DNA of 6,814 bases from DATGMP01 sp035293565 (lineage in GTDB: Bacteria > Pseudomonadota > Alphaproteobacteria > BOG-932 > Roseiterribacteraceae), in assembly GCA_035293565.1 (NCBI GenBank), contig DATGMP010000155.1, positions 1 to 6,814 on the forward strand, in the 5' to 3' direction. Positions within the stretch are counted from its first letter, which is position 1, and each line of letters begins with the position of its first letter. The translations under genes were made by a program, and so were the position numbers. Below are positions 1 through 6,694 of the stretch, one piece after another. A model generated the notes under the pieces. The model searched no databases. It worked only from the letters and a program-made list of their open reading frames with translations, and had not been told where the DNA came from.

Positions 1-140
1 TCGTCGACCTTCAGACCGCGATCAATCGATACCTCGCCGAGCACAACCAGGCCCCAAAGCCATTTACATGGACCAAAGATGCCGACACGATCATCGCCGC
101 CGTCAAACGCGGACACCAAACGTTAGATTCGATCCACTAG
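1..140 (+). CDS. IS630-family transposase, C-terminal end (cut by window edge)
   Basis: The reading frame is open from base 3 to a TAG at 138-140 and gives 45 residues, including NRYLAEHNQAPKPFTWTKDA and ending in KRGHQTLDSIH. A run of AEHN-x-x-PKPF-x-WT followed by a short helix and a basic tail is the usual C-terminus of IS630/Tc1-mariner-type DDE transposases. These cut and paste an insertion sequence at TA dinucleotides. The catalytic DDE residues lie off the left edge, so I cannot say whether the element is intact. The right inverted repeat should lie shortly after the stop, but I could not delimit it without the left end. The family call is from memory of the tail motif and is fairly secure; whether the copy is active is unknown. 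Confidence 0.85.
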   Translation, partial: VDLQTAINRYLAEHNQAPKPFTWTKDADTIIAAVKRGHQTLDSIH

Positions 141-304
141 GGCCTATGTGAGGTCCGACCGGTTCACCCGTTTCACAAGCGCCGACTGCTTTTCAGCGTC
201 ATTGATCAAGATCGCGGGAAGATCGACAATCGGCGCAAGGCGCCCCATCCGGCGGGTCTGCCTAGACCGCAATTGGTTTGGCGCCATCCTTGGAGGGGAA
301 GAGG
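141..304 (+). other. Leader between the IS630 end and the haem/propeller gene
   Basis: This 164-base stretch should contain the right end of the IS630 element and the promoter of the following plus-strand gene. I see no convincing -35/-10 pair. A long plus-strand frame runs through it from base 148 but continues out of frame under the next gene and has no protein-like character. The only clear signal is the Shine-Dalgarno at its right end. Confidence 0.4.
292..298 (+). promoter_or_regulatory. Shine-Dalgarno that fixes the start at 305
   Basis: GGAGGGG lies 6 bases before the ATG at 305. A TTG at 278 is in frame but sits upstream of this site and would place MAPSLEGKR before the signal peptide, so ATG 305 is the better start. 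Confidence 0.8.
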
Positions 305-2476
305 ATGAAGACGCTTTCAATCGCGATTCTCTTCGCTTCAGCGCATATGGCTCTCATCGCGGGAACCGCGAACCGCGCGACGGCCGCCGATGCCGTTCAG
401 ATCGATGCCGACGACATCGGCGGCGTGGTCGCTGGGCCCAAGGGGCCCGAGGCCGGCGTCTGGGTCATCGCCGAAACCCGAGATCTGCCGACCAAATACT
501 CGAAAATCGTCGTTACGGACGATCAAGGCCGTTATGTCCTGCCAGACCTGCCGGCGGCCAATTACGAGATCTGGGTGCGCGGCTACGGTCTCGTCGACTC
601 TCCCAGAGCGAAATCGCCCCCCGGCAAGATCGTCGATCTGACGGCAATCACGGCTCCGGATGCGCGAGCCGCCGCGCAATATTACCCGGCCGATTATTGG
701 TACGCGATGCTGCAGGTGCCGGCGGAAAGCGAGTTCCCCGGGACCGGCCCCCAAGGCAACGGCATCTCGCCGGCGATCAAGAGCCAGTCGCAATGGATCG
801 ATCGAATGAAGACCTCAGGCTGCCAGCCTTGCCACCAGCTCGGCGACAAGGCGACACGCGAACTGGAGCCGCAGCTCGGCACCTTCTCGAGCTCCGTGGA
901 GGCCTGGAACCGGCGGCTCAAATCGGGTCAGGCCGGCGCCTACATGTCCATGATCATCGCGTCATTCGGCAAGGACCGCGCGCTTGGCATGTACGCGGAC
1001 TGGACCGACCGCATCGCGAAGGGCGAGATCCCGAGCGCGGTACCACCGCGCCCGCAAGGCGTCGAGCGCAACATCGTCATCACCAACTGGGATTTCGGCG
1101 AGCCGGACAAATACATCCATGATTCGATCTCGACCGATAAGCGCCACCCGACGGTCAACGCGAACGGCCCTATCTACGGGTCGAGCGAAGTGAGCTCGGA
1201 CAGAGTCGAAATACTCGATCCCGTCCACAACACGGCATCCTCTCTCATCGTCCCGGTTCGCGACGCCGATACGCCGTTTGCCTCGACGCAGACATCGCCG
1301 GAACCCTCTCCCTATTTCGGCGCATCTCCCATCTGGACCGGCAAGTCGAACGTCCACAACATCATGCTCGACGAGACCGGCCGCGTCTGGCTCACCTCCA
1401 CGATCCGTCCATCGCCGAATCCGGCCTTCTGCAAGCAAGGCTCAGACTTGCCGTCGGCCAAGCTCTTCCCGCTGGAGAAGAGCGACCGGCAGCTCAGCAT
1501 GTACGATCCCAAAACGGGGAAGTTCACGCTGATAGACCTTTGCTTCGGCACGCATCATCTGCAATTCGCGGAGAACGGGACTCTCTGGTTCAGCACTCCG
1601 GGCGGCGACGTCGCCGGGTGGTTCGACGTGAAGCAGTTCGACAAGACACACGACGCCGAGAAGGCGCAAGGCTGGACGGCACTTGTGCTCGATACCGATG
1701 GCAATGGGAAGCGCGACGAGAATTACGTCCAACCCGATGGCAAGGTCGATCCGACGAAGGACAAGCGCATCCGTGCCGGCTTCTACAGCGTGATCGAGAA
1801 CCCGGTCGATCACTCGATCTGGGGCTCCTATGTTGGTTTTCCCGGCGGGCTCGTGCGACTGGACCTCGGCTCCAATCCACCCTTGACGACGATCGCCGAA
1901 TATTACGAACCACCCTTCGGCAATCCGAAAGCGCCGATTCAGGGCTACACGCCGCGCGGTATCGATGTCGATCGCAACGGAGTGATCTGGACGAATCTTT
2001 CGGGCAGCTCGCATCTTGCGAGCTTCGATCGGCGCAAATGCAAAGGGCCTCTGAACGGACCGGCTGCGACCGGCCAACAATGTCCCGAAGGCTGGACGCT
2101 GTATCCCCTTCCCGGCCCGCAATTCCGCGATGTGAAGGAATCGGGCAGTGCCGGGTCGACTTATTATGTTTGGGTCGATCAGTTCGACACGTTCGGCTTG
2201 GGTGCCAATGTTCCGATCGCGATGGGCAACGGATCGGACGCGCTCTATGCGTTGCTGCCGAACACCGGCAAGTTCGTAACGCTTCGCGTTCCCTATCCGA
2301 TGTCCTTCTTCGTCAAGGCGATCGACGGGCGCATCGACGATCCGAACGCCGGCTGGAAGGGCAAAGGCCTATGGACGAGCTCGGGCACGCGAGCGCCATG
2401 GCACATTGAGGCCGGCCTCGGCGAGAAGCCGAAAGTGACCAAGTTCCAGCTTCGCCCGAATCCGCTGGCGCACTAG
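305..2476 (+). CDS. Secreted carboxypeptidase-regulatory-like / mono-haem c / beta-propeller protein
   Basis: The protein has 723 residues. Residues 1-27 look like a Sec signal peptide (MKTLSIAILFASAHMALIAG, likely cut after ATA at 27), so it should act in the periplasm. Residues about 35-115 resemble a carboxypeptidase-regulatory-like (transthyretin-type) beta-sandwich: GGVVAGPKGPEAGVWVIAET, then TDDQGRYVLPDLPAANYEIWVRGYG. C173-Q-P-C176-H177 is a CXXCH haem c attachment site in a helical stretch (about 160-245); M214, M216 or M229 could be the distal ligand. Residues about 290-715 show repeated blade motifs of the Vgb/SMP-30/NHL propeller type: HNIMLDETGRVWLTS (351), HHLQFAENGTLWFS (417), RGIDVDRNGVIWTN (551). 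DTDGNGKRDE at 463-472 resembles a calcium loop. The gene converges on the sulfatase cluster. Domain calls are by motif. An electron-transfer or substrate-sensing role is possible, but the function is unknown. Confidence 0.82.
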   Translation: MKTLSIAILFASAHMALIAGTANRATAADAVQIDADDIGGVVAGPKGPEAGVWVIAETRDLPTKYSKIVVTDDQGRYVLPDLPAANYEIWVRGYGLVDSPRAKSPPGKIVDLTAITAPDARAAAQYYPADYWYAMLQVPAESEFPGTGPQGNGISPAIKSQSQWIDRMKTSGCQPCHQLGDKATRELEPQLGTFSSSVEAWNRRLKSGQAGAYMSMIIASFGKDRALGMYADWTDRIAKGEIPSAVPPRPQGVERNIVITNWDFGEPDKYIHDSISTDKRHPTVNANGPIYGSSEVSSDRVEILDPVHNTASSLIVPVRDADTPFASTQTSPEPSPYFGASPIWTGKSNVHNIMLDETGRVWLTSTIRPSPNPAFCKQGSDLPSAKLFPLEKSDRQLSMYDPKTGKFTLIDLCFGTHHLQFAENGTLWFSTPGGDVAGWFDVKQFDKTHDAEKAQGWTALVLDTDGNGKRDENYVQPDGKVDPTKDKRIRAGFYSVIENPVDHSIWGSYVGFPGGLVRLDLGSNPPLTTIAEYYEPPFGNPKAPIQGYTPRGIDVDRNGVIWTNLSGSSHLASFDRRKCKGPLNGPAATGQQCPEGWTLYPLPGPQFRDVKESGSAGSTYYVWVDQFDTFGLGANVPIAMGNGSDALYALLPNTGKFVTLRVPYPMSFFVKAIDGRIDDPNAGWKGKGLWTSSGTRAPWHIEAGLGEKPKVTKFQLRPNPLAH

Positions 2477-2606
2477 CCAAGACTTCATAAGCGAACGAGC
2501 TAATCAGCGAGGTCCAGAGTTCTTCGGCTCTTCGCTTCGATCCGCCGTTCGACTAGCGGCGCTGCGTGCGGAGATCCGCGCCTTCATTACGGGCATATTT
2601 CCGCTC
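2477..2606. other. Convergent intergenic region, no canonical terminator
   Basis: The plus-strand haem/propeller gene and the minus-strand sulfatase end facing each other here. A small stem-loop pairs CGCCG at 2543-2547 with CGGCG at 2557-2561, extendable by a G-U and an A-U pair. A weaker GCGG/CCGC stem lies at 2568-2579. Neither is followed by a T-run on either strand, so I do not call an intrinsic terminator. Rho-dependent or bidirectional ending is possible. Confidence 0.4.
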
Positions 2607-4934
2607 TCATTGCAATGAGACGCTGACTTTATGCAGCGTCCCGGTGAAGGAGAACGGGACTTCATAGTCATCATCGATCGGCGTGCCTGTGTCCTCGCCG
2701 ATATCGAATCCCTCATCCAACGCCTGGATGATCCCAATCGTCGTGCGGTCGATCCGGCCATCGGCCAACGCCTTGCCGTCCGACAACAGCGTCGCGGTCC
2801 CGCCCTTACCGAGACCGCCGCCATCGTATTTGAAGCGTATGGCCAGAAGATGGTGCCCGGCGGGAACACGCTCCGGAGAGCGCACGGCATACTGAGCCAT
2901 ATTGAAGAAATTATAATCATAAACGAGCTTGCCGTCGGCCAGATAGAAACCGAACCCGCCGAAACGGCCGCCTTGCGTCGCCAGCATGCCGTTGGCGCCA
3001 TGGTCCGGAATGTCGACATCGGCCGCAATCTCGAACGAACGGTTCTGCATCACGGGCGCGGTTCCCTCAGGCACTTTCAGCGTTCCGGGGTAGAAGACGA
3101 AGTGCTTCTGATCCGCATTCATGTTGGTTACCCCCATAAATGCACCCCGGTGAATCGGGAGCACGTGATTACGCGCGGCCTCCGCCCAGAAGAGATCCCG
3201 GAGCTCGCGAAGCTTGCGCGGCTCCTTGGCGGCGAGATCGTCGGCTTCACTATAATCATGAGAGATGTCGTAGAGCTCCCAGCGTCGGTCCTCGAGGTCG
3301 TCGGGATGCTGCGTGGCGATCATTCCCGCATTCGGCAAGGGCGTCGTCGCCGCGACCCAGCCGTCATGATAGATCGCGATATTCTCGGCGATTTCGAAAT
3401 ACTGGGTCGTGTGGGTCGAAGGCGCGGTCGGATGGTCGAAGCTATAGACCATGCTGCTCCCTTCGATCGGCAACTGCGCGACACCGTTGATCGCATCCGG
3501 CGCCTCGACCTTCGCAGCTTCGAGAATGGTCGGCATGATGTCGATGACGTGATGAAACTGGGGACGGTTGGTGCCCTTGTCTTTGATTCCGACCGGCCAG
3601 GAGATGACCATCCCGTTTCGCGTGCCGCCGAAATGCGATGCGACCGCCTTCCACCATTGGAAGGGCGTATCCATGGCGTGGCCCCACCCGACTGAATATT
3701 CATTGCGCGCCTTGGGACCGCCCATCTCGTCCAGATGCTGCTTCAGAAAGGCGATCTCTTGCGGCACGACATTCATCAACGCCTCGTCGTTCAGCGAACC
3801 GTTTAGCCCGCCGAGGCTGCTCGCGCCGTTGTCGCCCTGGATGTAGATGATGATCGTGTTGTCGAGCGCGCCGACTTCCTTGAGCGTATCGATGATGCGG
3901 CCGATCTGATAATCGCAATGCGAAAGCGCCGCGGCATAGACCTCCATCTCATGCGCATAAACCAGCTTCTGGTCGGCCGACAGTGAATCCCAGGCTGGGA
4001 TCGTATCCTGACGCGGGGTGAGCTTCGTGTCGGGCGGCACGATCCCGAGCTTCTTCTGGCGCTCGAAGGTCTCTTCGCGAACCTTGTCCCAACCCTGGTC
4101 GAACTTGCCCTTGAACCTCTGGATCCAGTCCTTCGGCGCCTGATGAGGCGCATGCGAGGTGCCGGGCGCGTAATAGACGAAGAAGGGCTTGTCGGGCGCG
4201 ACGGATTTCTGTTGGCGGATCCAGCCGATTGCATGATCAGCGAGATCCCGGTCGAGGATGTAGCTGGGATCGCCGTGCGGCGGCTCGATCGGCTTGGTGC
4301 CTTCGACCAGGGCCGGCGCGAACTGGTCGGTCGCGCCGAAGATGAAGCCGTAATAATATTCGAATCCCATATGGGTCGGCCAATGATCGAACGGTCCCGA
4401 TTGGCTCCGCTCCCAAGTCGGCGTCAGATGCCATTTGCCGAACATGGCCGTGTTGTAGCCGTTGCCCTTCAGGATCTCGGGCAACGTGCCGGCGCTCCGC
4501 GGGATGACGCCGACATAGCCCTCATAACCGTCGGCGCCCTCGGGCACGGTGGCCATGCCGACCAGATGGTGGTTCCGGCCGGTGAGCAAGGCCGCGCGCG
4601 TCGGCGAGCAGACCGCCGTCGTGTGGAATTCCGTGTAGCGCAGCCCATCCTTTGCGAGCGCGTCCTGTGTCGGCGTCGGGATCGGCCCGCCGAACGTGCT
4701 GCCGGCCGCGAAGCCTACATCGTCGGTCATAATGAGAAGCACGTTGGGTGCCCCTTTCGGCGCCTCGATACGCGCCGGCCAGTGCGGCGGCGATGAATCC
4801 TGCGGCGTCCGGCCCGCGAAGCCGACATAGGGCTGCTCGGGCTTGGGGAGCACATTCTGAGCCGATGAGGGAGAGCTCGAAATCGAGCCCGCAACCGCGC
4901 AAATCGTAACGATCAGGCCGTATTTGCGTGTCAT
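2607..4934 (-). CDS. Periplasmic type I (Cys-type) sulfatase, arylsulfatase-like
   Basis: The 775-residue protein begins with a Sec signal peptide (MTRKYGLIVTICAVAG, likely cut after SSA at 25). It should hydrolyse a sulfate ester to alcohol and sulfate in the periplasm. Alkaline-phosphatase-superfamily marks are clear. PNVLLIMTDDVG (63-74) holds metal-binding D71 and D72. CSPTRAALLTGR (109-120) carries the CxPxR signature, with C109 expected to become formylglycine. GYNTAMFGKWHL (159-170) is the second sulfatase signature, with K167 and H169. TSHAP gives H261, QGDNG gives D368 and N369, and K429 lies before HFGGTRNG. Residues from about 620 form an extra C-terminal beta-sandwich-like region, typical of the long proteobacterial arylsulfatases. 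ATG 4934 is chosen because a GGGGAGGGG site lies just upstream; a frame extension to 4979 lacks one. It is the last gene of a three-gene minus-strand cluster. No formylglycine-generating enzyme is encoded here. The substrate is unknown. Confidence 0.93.
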   Translation of the reverse strand: MTRKYGLIVTICAVAGSISSSPSSAQNVLPKPEQPYVGFAGRTPQDSSPPHWPARIEAPKGAPNVLLIMTDDVGFAAGSTFGGPIPTPTQDALAKDGLRYTEFHTTAVCSPTRAALLTGRNHHLVGMATVPEGADGYEGYVGVIPRSAGTLPEILKGNGYNTAMFGKWHLTPTWERSQSGPFDHWPTHMGFEYYYGFIFGATDQFAPALVEGTKPIEPPHGDPSYILDRDLADHAIGWIRQQKSVAPDKPFFVYYAPGTSHAPHQAPKDWIQRFKGKFDQGWDKVREETFERQKKLGIVPPDTKLTPRQDTIPAWDSLSADQKLVYAHEMEVYAAALSHCDYQIGRIIDTLKEVGALDNTIIIYIQGDNGASSLGGLNGSLNDEALMNVVPQEIAFLKQHLDEMGGPKARNEYSVGWGHAMDTPFQWWKAVASHFGGTRNGMVISWPVGIKDKGTNRPQFHHVIDIMPTILEAAKVEAPDAINGVAQLPIEGSSMVYSFDHPTAPSTHTTQYFEIAENIAIYHDGWVAATTPLPNAGMIATQHPDDLEDRRWELYDISHDYSEADDLAAKEPRKLRELRDLFWAEAARNHVLPIHRGAFMGVTNMNADQKHFVFYPGTLKVPEGTAPVMQNRSFEIAADVDIPDHGANGMLATQGGRFGGFGFYLADGKLVYDYNFFNMAQYAVRSPERVPAGHHLLAIRFKYDGGGLGKGGTATLLSDGKALADGRIDRTTIGIIQALDEGFDIGEDTGTPIDDDYEVPFSFTGTLHKVSVSLQ

Positions 4935-4937
4935 CGA

Positions 4938-4946
4938 CCCCTCCCC
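4938..4946 (-). promoter_or_regulatory. Shine-Dalgarno of the sulfatase
   Basis: The minus strand reads GGGGAGGGG, with its core about 5 bases before ATG 4934. It lies inside the possible upstream extension (to 4979), which argues that the extension is not translated. Confidence 0.75.
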
Positions 4947-4948
4947 GC

Positions 4949-4965
4949 CTGCGGCGAAACCGCAG
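4949..4965 (-). repeat. Stem-loop in the VOC-sulfatase gap
   Basis: The minus strand reads CTGCGG-TTTCG-CCGCAG, a perfect 6-base-pair stem with a 5-base loop. It lies just upstream of the sulfatase ribosome binding site. There is no T-run after it, so it is not an intrinsic terminator. It could stabilise the downstream mRNA segment or affect ribosome access; this is inference. Confidence 0.5.
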
Positions 4966-5007
4966 CCTCCGCGATTCATTGCGGGGAAGTATACGCGAAT
5001 GACGGAA

Positions 5008-5397
5008 TTATCGGAGCAATTCGACGACTTCGATCAGATGCCCCTCCACATCCCGGACGAAGGCCACTTTCACCCCATGCTCGGGCGCCGTCTTGATGTC
5101 TTGCGCGACGGAGCCGCCAGCCGCACGAGCGCGGTCGACGAAACCCGATAGATCGGGCGTCATGAAGCCCAGAATGGTTTCGCCGGCTGCAGGCTTCGGT
5201 GAATCCGTAAAGCTCAGCAACACGAAGGTGCCGGCATTGGGCGCCGTCGCGTTGAAGAGAATCTCCCGGATGGTGCGCCCGTTGATTTCTGATTCGACTC
5301 GAGTCCGCTCGACCAGGCCGCAGACGGATTTATAGAAGGCCGCGGATTTCTCGAGATCGCCCACGACCAGCTTCGTGAAACCGAAATGATCGGCCAT
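5008..5397 (-). CDS. VOC-superfamily (glyoxalase/dioxygenase-fold) protein
   Basis: This 129-residue protein has the two paired beta-alpha-beta modules of the vicinal oxygen chelate fold. HFGFTKLVVGDLEKSAAFYK (4-23) is the first module start, and ILGFMTPDLSGFVDRARAAG (75-94) starts the second. AFVRDVEGHLIEVVEL (112-127) is the typical last strand with the D-x-x-G-x-x-I-E pattern. There is no signal peptide, so it is cytoplasmic. E123 matches the usual last metal ligand, but the histidine positions of glyoxalase I seem to be F7 and F78 or G77, so it may not bind metal as glyoxalase I does. The length is normal for a single-domain VOC protein. The start ATG 5397 has GGGGAGG 8 bases upstream. 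It sits 66 bases after the LLM gene and 73 bases before the sulfatase, so co-transcription is likely. The reaction cannot be assigned; lyase, isomerase, dioxygenase or binding roles all occur in this family. Confidence 0.88.
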   Translation of the reverse strand: MADHFGFTKLVVGDLEKSAAFYKSVCGLVERTRVESEINGRTIREILFNATAPNAGTFVLLSFTDSPKPAAGETILGFMTPDLSGFVDRARAAGGSVAQDIKTAPEHGVKVAFVRDVEGHLIEVVELLR

Positions 5398-5405
5398 GTG
5401 AACAT

Positions 5406-5412
5406 CCTCCCC
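5406..5412 (-). promoter_or_regulatory. Shine-Dalgarno of the VOC gene
   Basis: The minus strand reads GGGGAGG, 8 bases before ATG 5397, and supports that start. Confidence 0.75.
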
Positions 5413-5417
5413 TTTGA

Positions 5418-5450
5418 CGGGCGTCGGCCGGGCATGCCTGCCGACGCCCG
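5418..5450 (-). repeat. Strong GC-rich stem-loop between the LLM and VOC genes
   Basis: An 11-base-pair perfect stem pairs CGGGCGTCGGC (5418-5428) with GCCGACGCCCG (5440-5450), with an 11-base loop. It fills half of the 66-base gap and ends 5 bases before the VOC ribosome binding site in transcription order. No T-run follows on the minus strand, so it is not a canonical terminator. It is a candidate for transcript processing, mRNA stabilisation or partial attenuation; which of these is not shown by sequence. Confidence 0.65.
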
Positions 5451-5463
5451 GGACGTCATGACC

Positions 5464-6414
5464 TCAGGACCGTCCCACTGCGCTTCGGAACGCGCTGACC
5501 AGCGGTCGCATGCCGGCCTCCGCTTCGCGTTCATTCGTGGCTCGCGGGTTCCAGGGGATGGAGAAGTCGGTGACGCCGATCTCGTACAGTGCCGCCACAC
5601 CTTCCATGGAACGGGGGATGTCCACCTCTCCGCCGGCGGTCCTCACGACAGGCACCGATCCGTTCACCCGCAGATTCTCGACGTCGCCCCCCGCTTTCGC
5701 CAAAGCATCCTTCAGCCGCGGCAGCGATTCCTTGAGATTCGCTGCGTCGGCACCCCAGGGGATCCATTTCGGGCCATATTTGACAAGGCGGCTCACCGTG
5801 CTGCCGCGAAGCGTCCCACTGATCCAGATGGGGACGCCGCCCGGCTGGAGGGGCTTCGGGCCTTGATGGATCGCCTCGAAGGTGAGCTCCGGTGAGTGGA
5901 AGGCAGCCCTTTGTTGGGTCCAGAGCGTGCGGCAGACATCCAGCGTATGCTCCAGCCATCGCCCGCGCCCTTCGAACGGAAGGCCGGCGGCATCATACTC
6001 GGCACGCTGCCAGCCGACGCCGACGCCGATATCCACCCGGCCTCCGGTGAGGACATCCAAGGTTGCAAGAGTCTTGGCCAGCACCGCCGGACGCCGCAGC
6101 GCCGCCAAAAGGATCTGGGTGCGGAACTTGATATTCGAGGTCATTCCGGCGACTACCGCAATTGTCGTGATCGGCTCCAGCCAACTGCCGTCCGGTCCGG
6201 TCGGCTGTTTGCCCCCCGCAGTGCCTCCGACCTCCGGTTTGGCGTATTCTTCGAGCTCCTCGCCGAACACGACATGGTCCGAGACTTGCAACCGATCGAC
6301 GCCTGCCGCATCGGCTGCCCGGGCGAAGGCGAACATCCCCCCCCAGTCGGCCCGCTCCTCCGCGGAGAAATTGCACAAATGCATGGACAATTCTGCTTGC
6401 ACTGATCGCGCCAT
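5464..6414 (-). CDS. LLM-class (luciferase-like) F420- or FMN-dependent oxidoreductase
   Basis: The 316-residue protein is a luciferase-like TIM-barrel oxidoreductase of the sort grouped with the Rv2161c-type (TIGR03619-like) enzymes. Visible marks are FARAADAAGVDRLQVSDHVV (30-49), the EPITTIAVVAGMTSNIKFRT stretch (80-99) and the family core LRRPAVLAKTLATLDVLTGG (106-125), followed by RVDIGVGVGWQRAEY (126-140). GPKPLQPGGVPIWISGT (185-201) is a further typical segment. Such enzymes bind reduced FMN or F420 and oxidise or mono-oxygenate organic substrates; the cofactor cannot be told from sequence alone. There is no signal peptide, so it is cytoplasmic. The start ATG 6414 is chosen because AGGGGAG lies 9 bases upstream, while an in-frame ATG at 6465 has no ribosome binding site. 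It is the first gene of the minus-strand cluster with the VOC and sulfatase genes. Length is normal for the family. Confidence 0.9.
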   Translation of the reverse strand: MARSVQAELSMHLCNFSAEERADWGGMFAFARAADAAGVDRLQVSDHVVFGEELEEYAKPEVGGTAGGKQPTGPDGSWLEPITTIAVVAGMTSNIKFRTQILLAALRRPAVLAKTLATLDVLTGGRVDIGVGVGWQRAEYDAAGLPFEGRGRWLEHTLDVCRTLWTQQRAAFHSPELTFEAIHQGPKPLQPGGVPIWISGTLRGSTVSRLVKYGPKWIPWGADAANLKESLPRLKDALAKAGGDVENLRVNGSVPVVRTAGGEVDIPRSMEGVAALYEIGVTDFSIPWNPRATNEREAEAGMRPLVSAFRSAVGRS

Positions 6415-6423
6415 GATGACTGG

Positions 6424-6430
6424 CTCCCCT
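6424..6430 (-). promoter_or_regulatory. Shine-Dalgarno of the LLM oxidoreductase gene
   Basis: The minus strand reads AGGGGAG, 9 bases before ATG 6414. This favours that start over the upstream ATG at 6465. Confidence 0.65.
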
Positions 6431-6554
6431 ATCTGCCGTGTCTGATCTCGAAGAGAATGAACCATTGGTGGCTTCGCCGCGTCAGGTCAACTCCGGCTTG
6501 ACGGAAAAGTCGCGTGCGAATCGAGGCCGCTGTGCTCGGCTCCCGTCCCCGACC

Positions 6555-6610
6555 GAGCGCGCGATAGTGCTCACGCCAACTTATGAGGCTTTCCGACCTA
6601 TCGCGCGATC
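6555..6610. repeat. Imperfect inverted repeat with 30-base spacer
   Basis: GAGCGCGCGATAG at 6555-6567 pairs with CTATCGCGCGATC at 6598-6610 with one mismatch in 13 positions. It lies about 140-200 bases upstream of the LLM gene. It could be a split operator, a hairpin or chance in GC-rich DNA. Confidence 0.45.
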
Positions 6611-6694
6611 TGCTCCGGCGTCCGCCCCACCTGATCGGCCGTACCCAGGCCTGCGAGTCGGCTCCGAGCGACCAGTGTCGCTAGCTTGTAAAGA

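Noticed and set aside
278..304. TTG start giving a nine-residue extension of the haem/propeller protein
   Set aside because: The Shine-Dalgarno at 292-298 lies inside the extension and the signal peptide begins properly at ATG 305.
148..1122. Plus-strand frame of 324 codons overlapping the haem/propeller gene
   Set aside because: It is Arg/Gly-rich with no domain, and shares its bases with the +1 frame that has a signal peptide, haem motif and propeller motifs.
2631..3695. Long plus-strand frame (354 codons) opposite the sulfatase
   Set aside because: It lies wholly antisense to a gene with clear sulfatase motifs, is rich in Arg/Asp/Val as expected from mirror codon bias, and has no recognisable domain.
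4143..4796. Plus-strand frame of 217 codons opposite the sulfatase N-terminal half
   Set aside because: It is the antisense shadow of the catalytic core, which contains CSPTR and GKWH in the other strand.
4935..4979. Upstream ATG of the sulfatase frame
   Set aside because: No ribosome binding site precedes 4979, the extension puts a non-signal sequence before the signal peptide, and a strong site serves ATG 4934.
5896..6445. Plus-strand frames opposite the LLM oxidoreductase
   Set aside because: They are antisense shadows without protein-like motifs; the minus strand carries the conserved LLM core.
6458..6490. Possible minus-strand promoter with TTGACC at 6485-6490
   Set aside because: No -10 element close to consensus lies at a suitable distance, so it cannot be told from chance.
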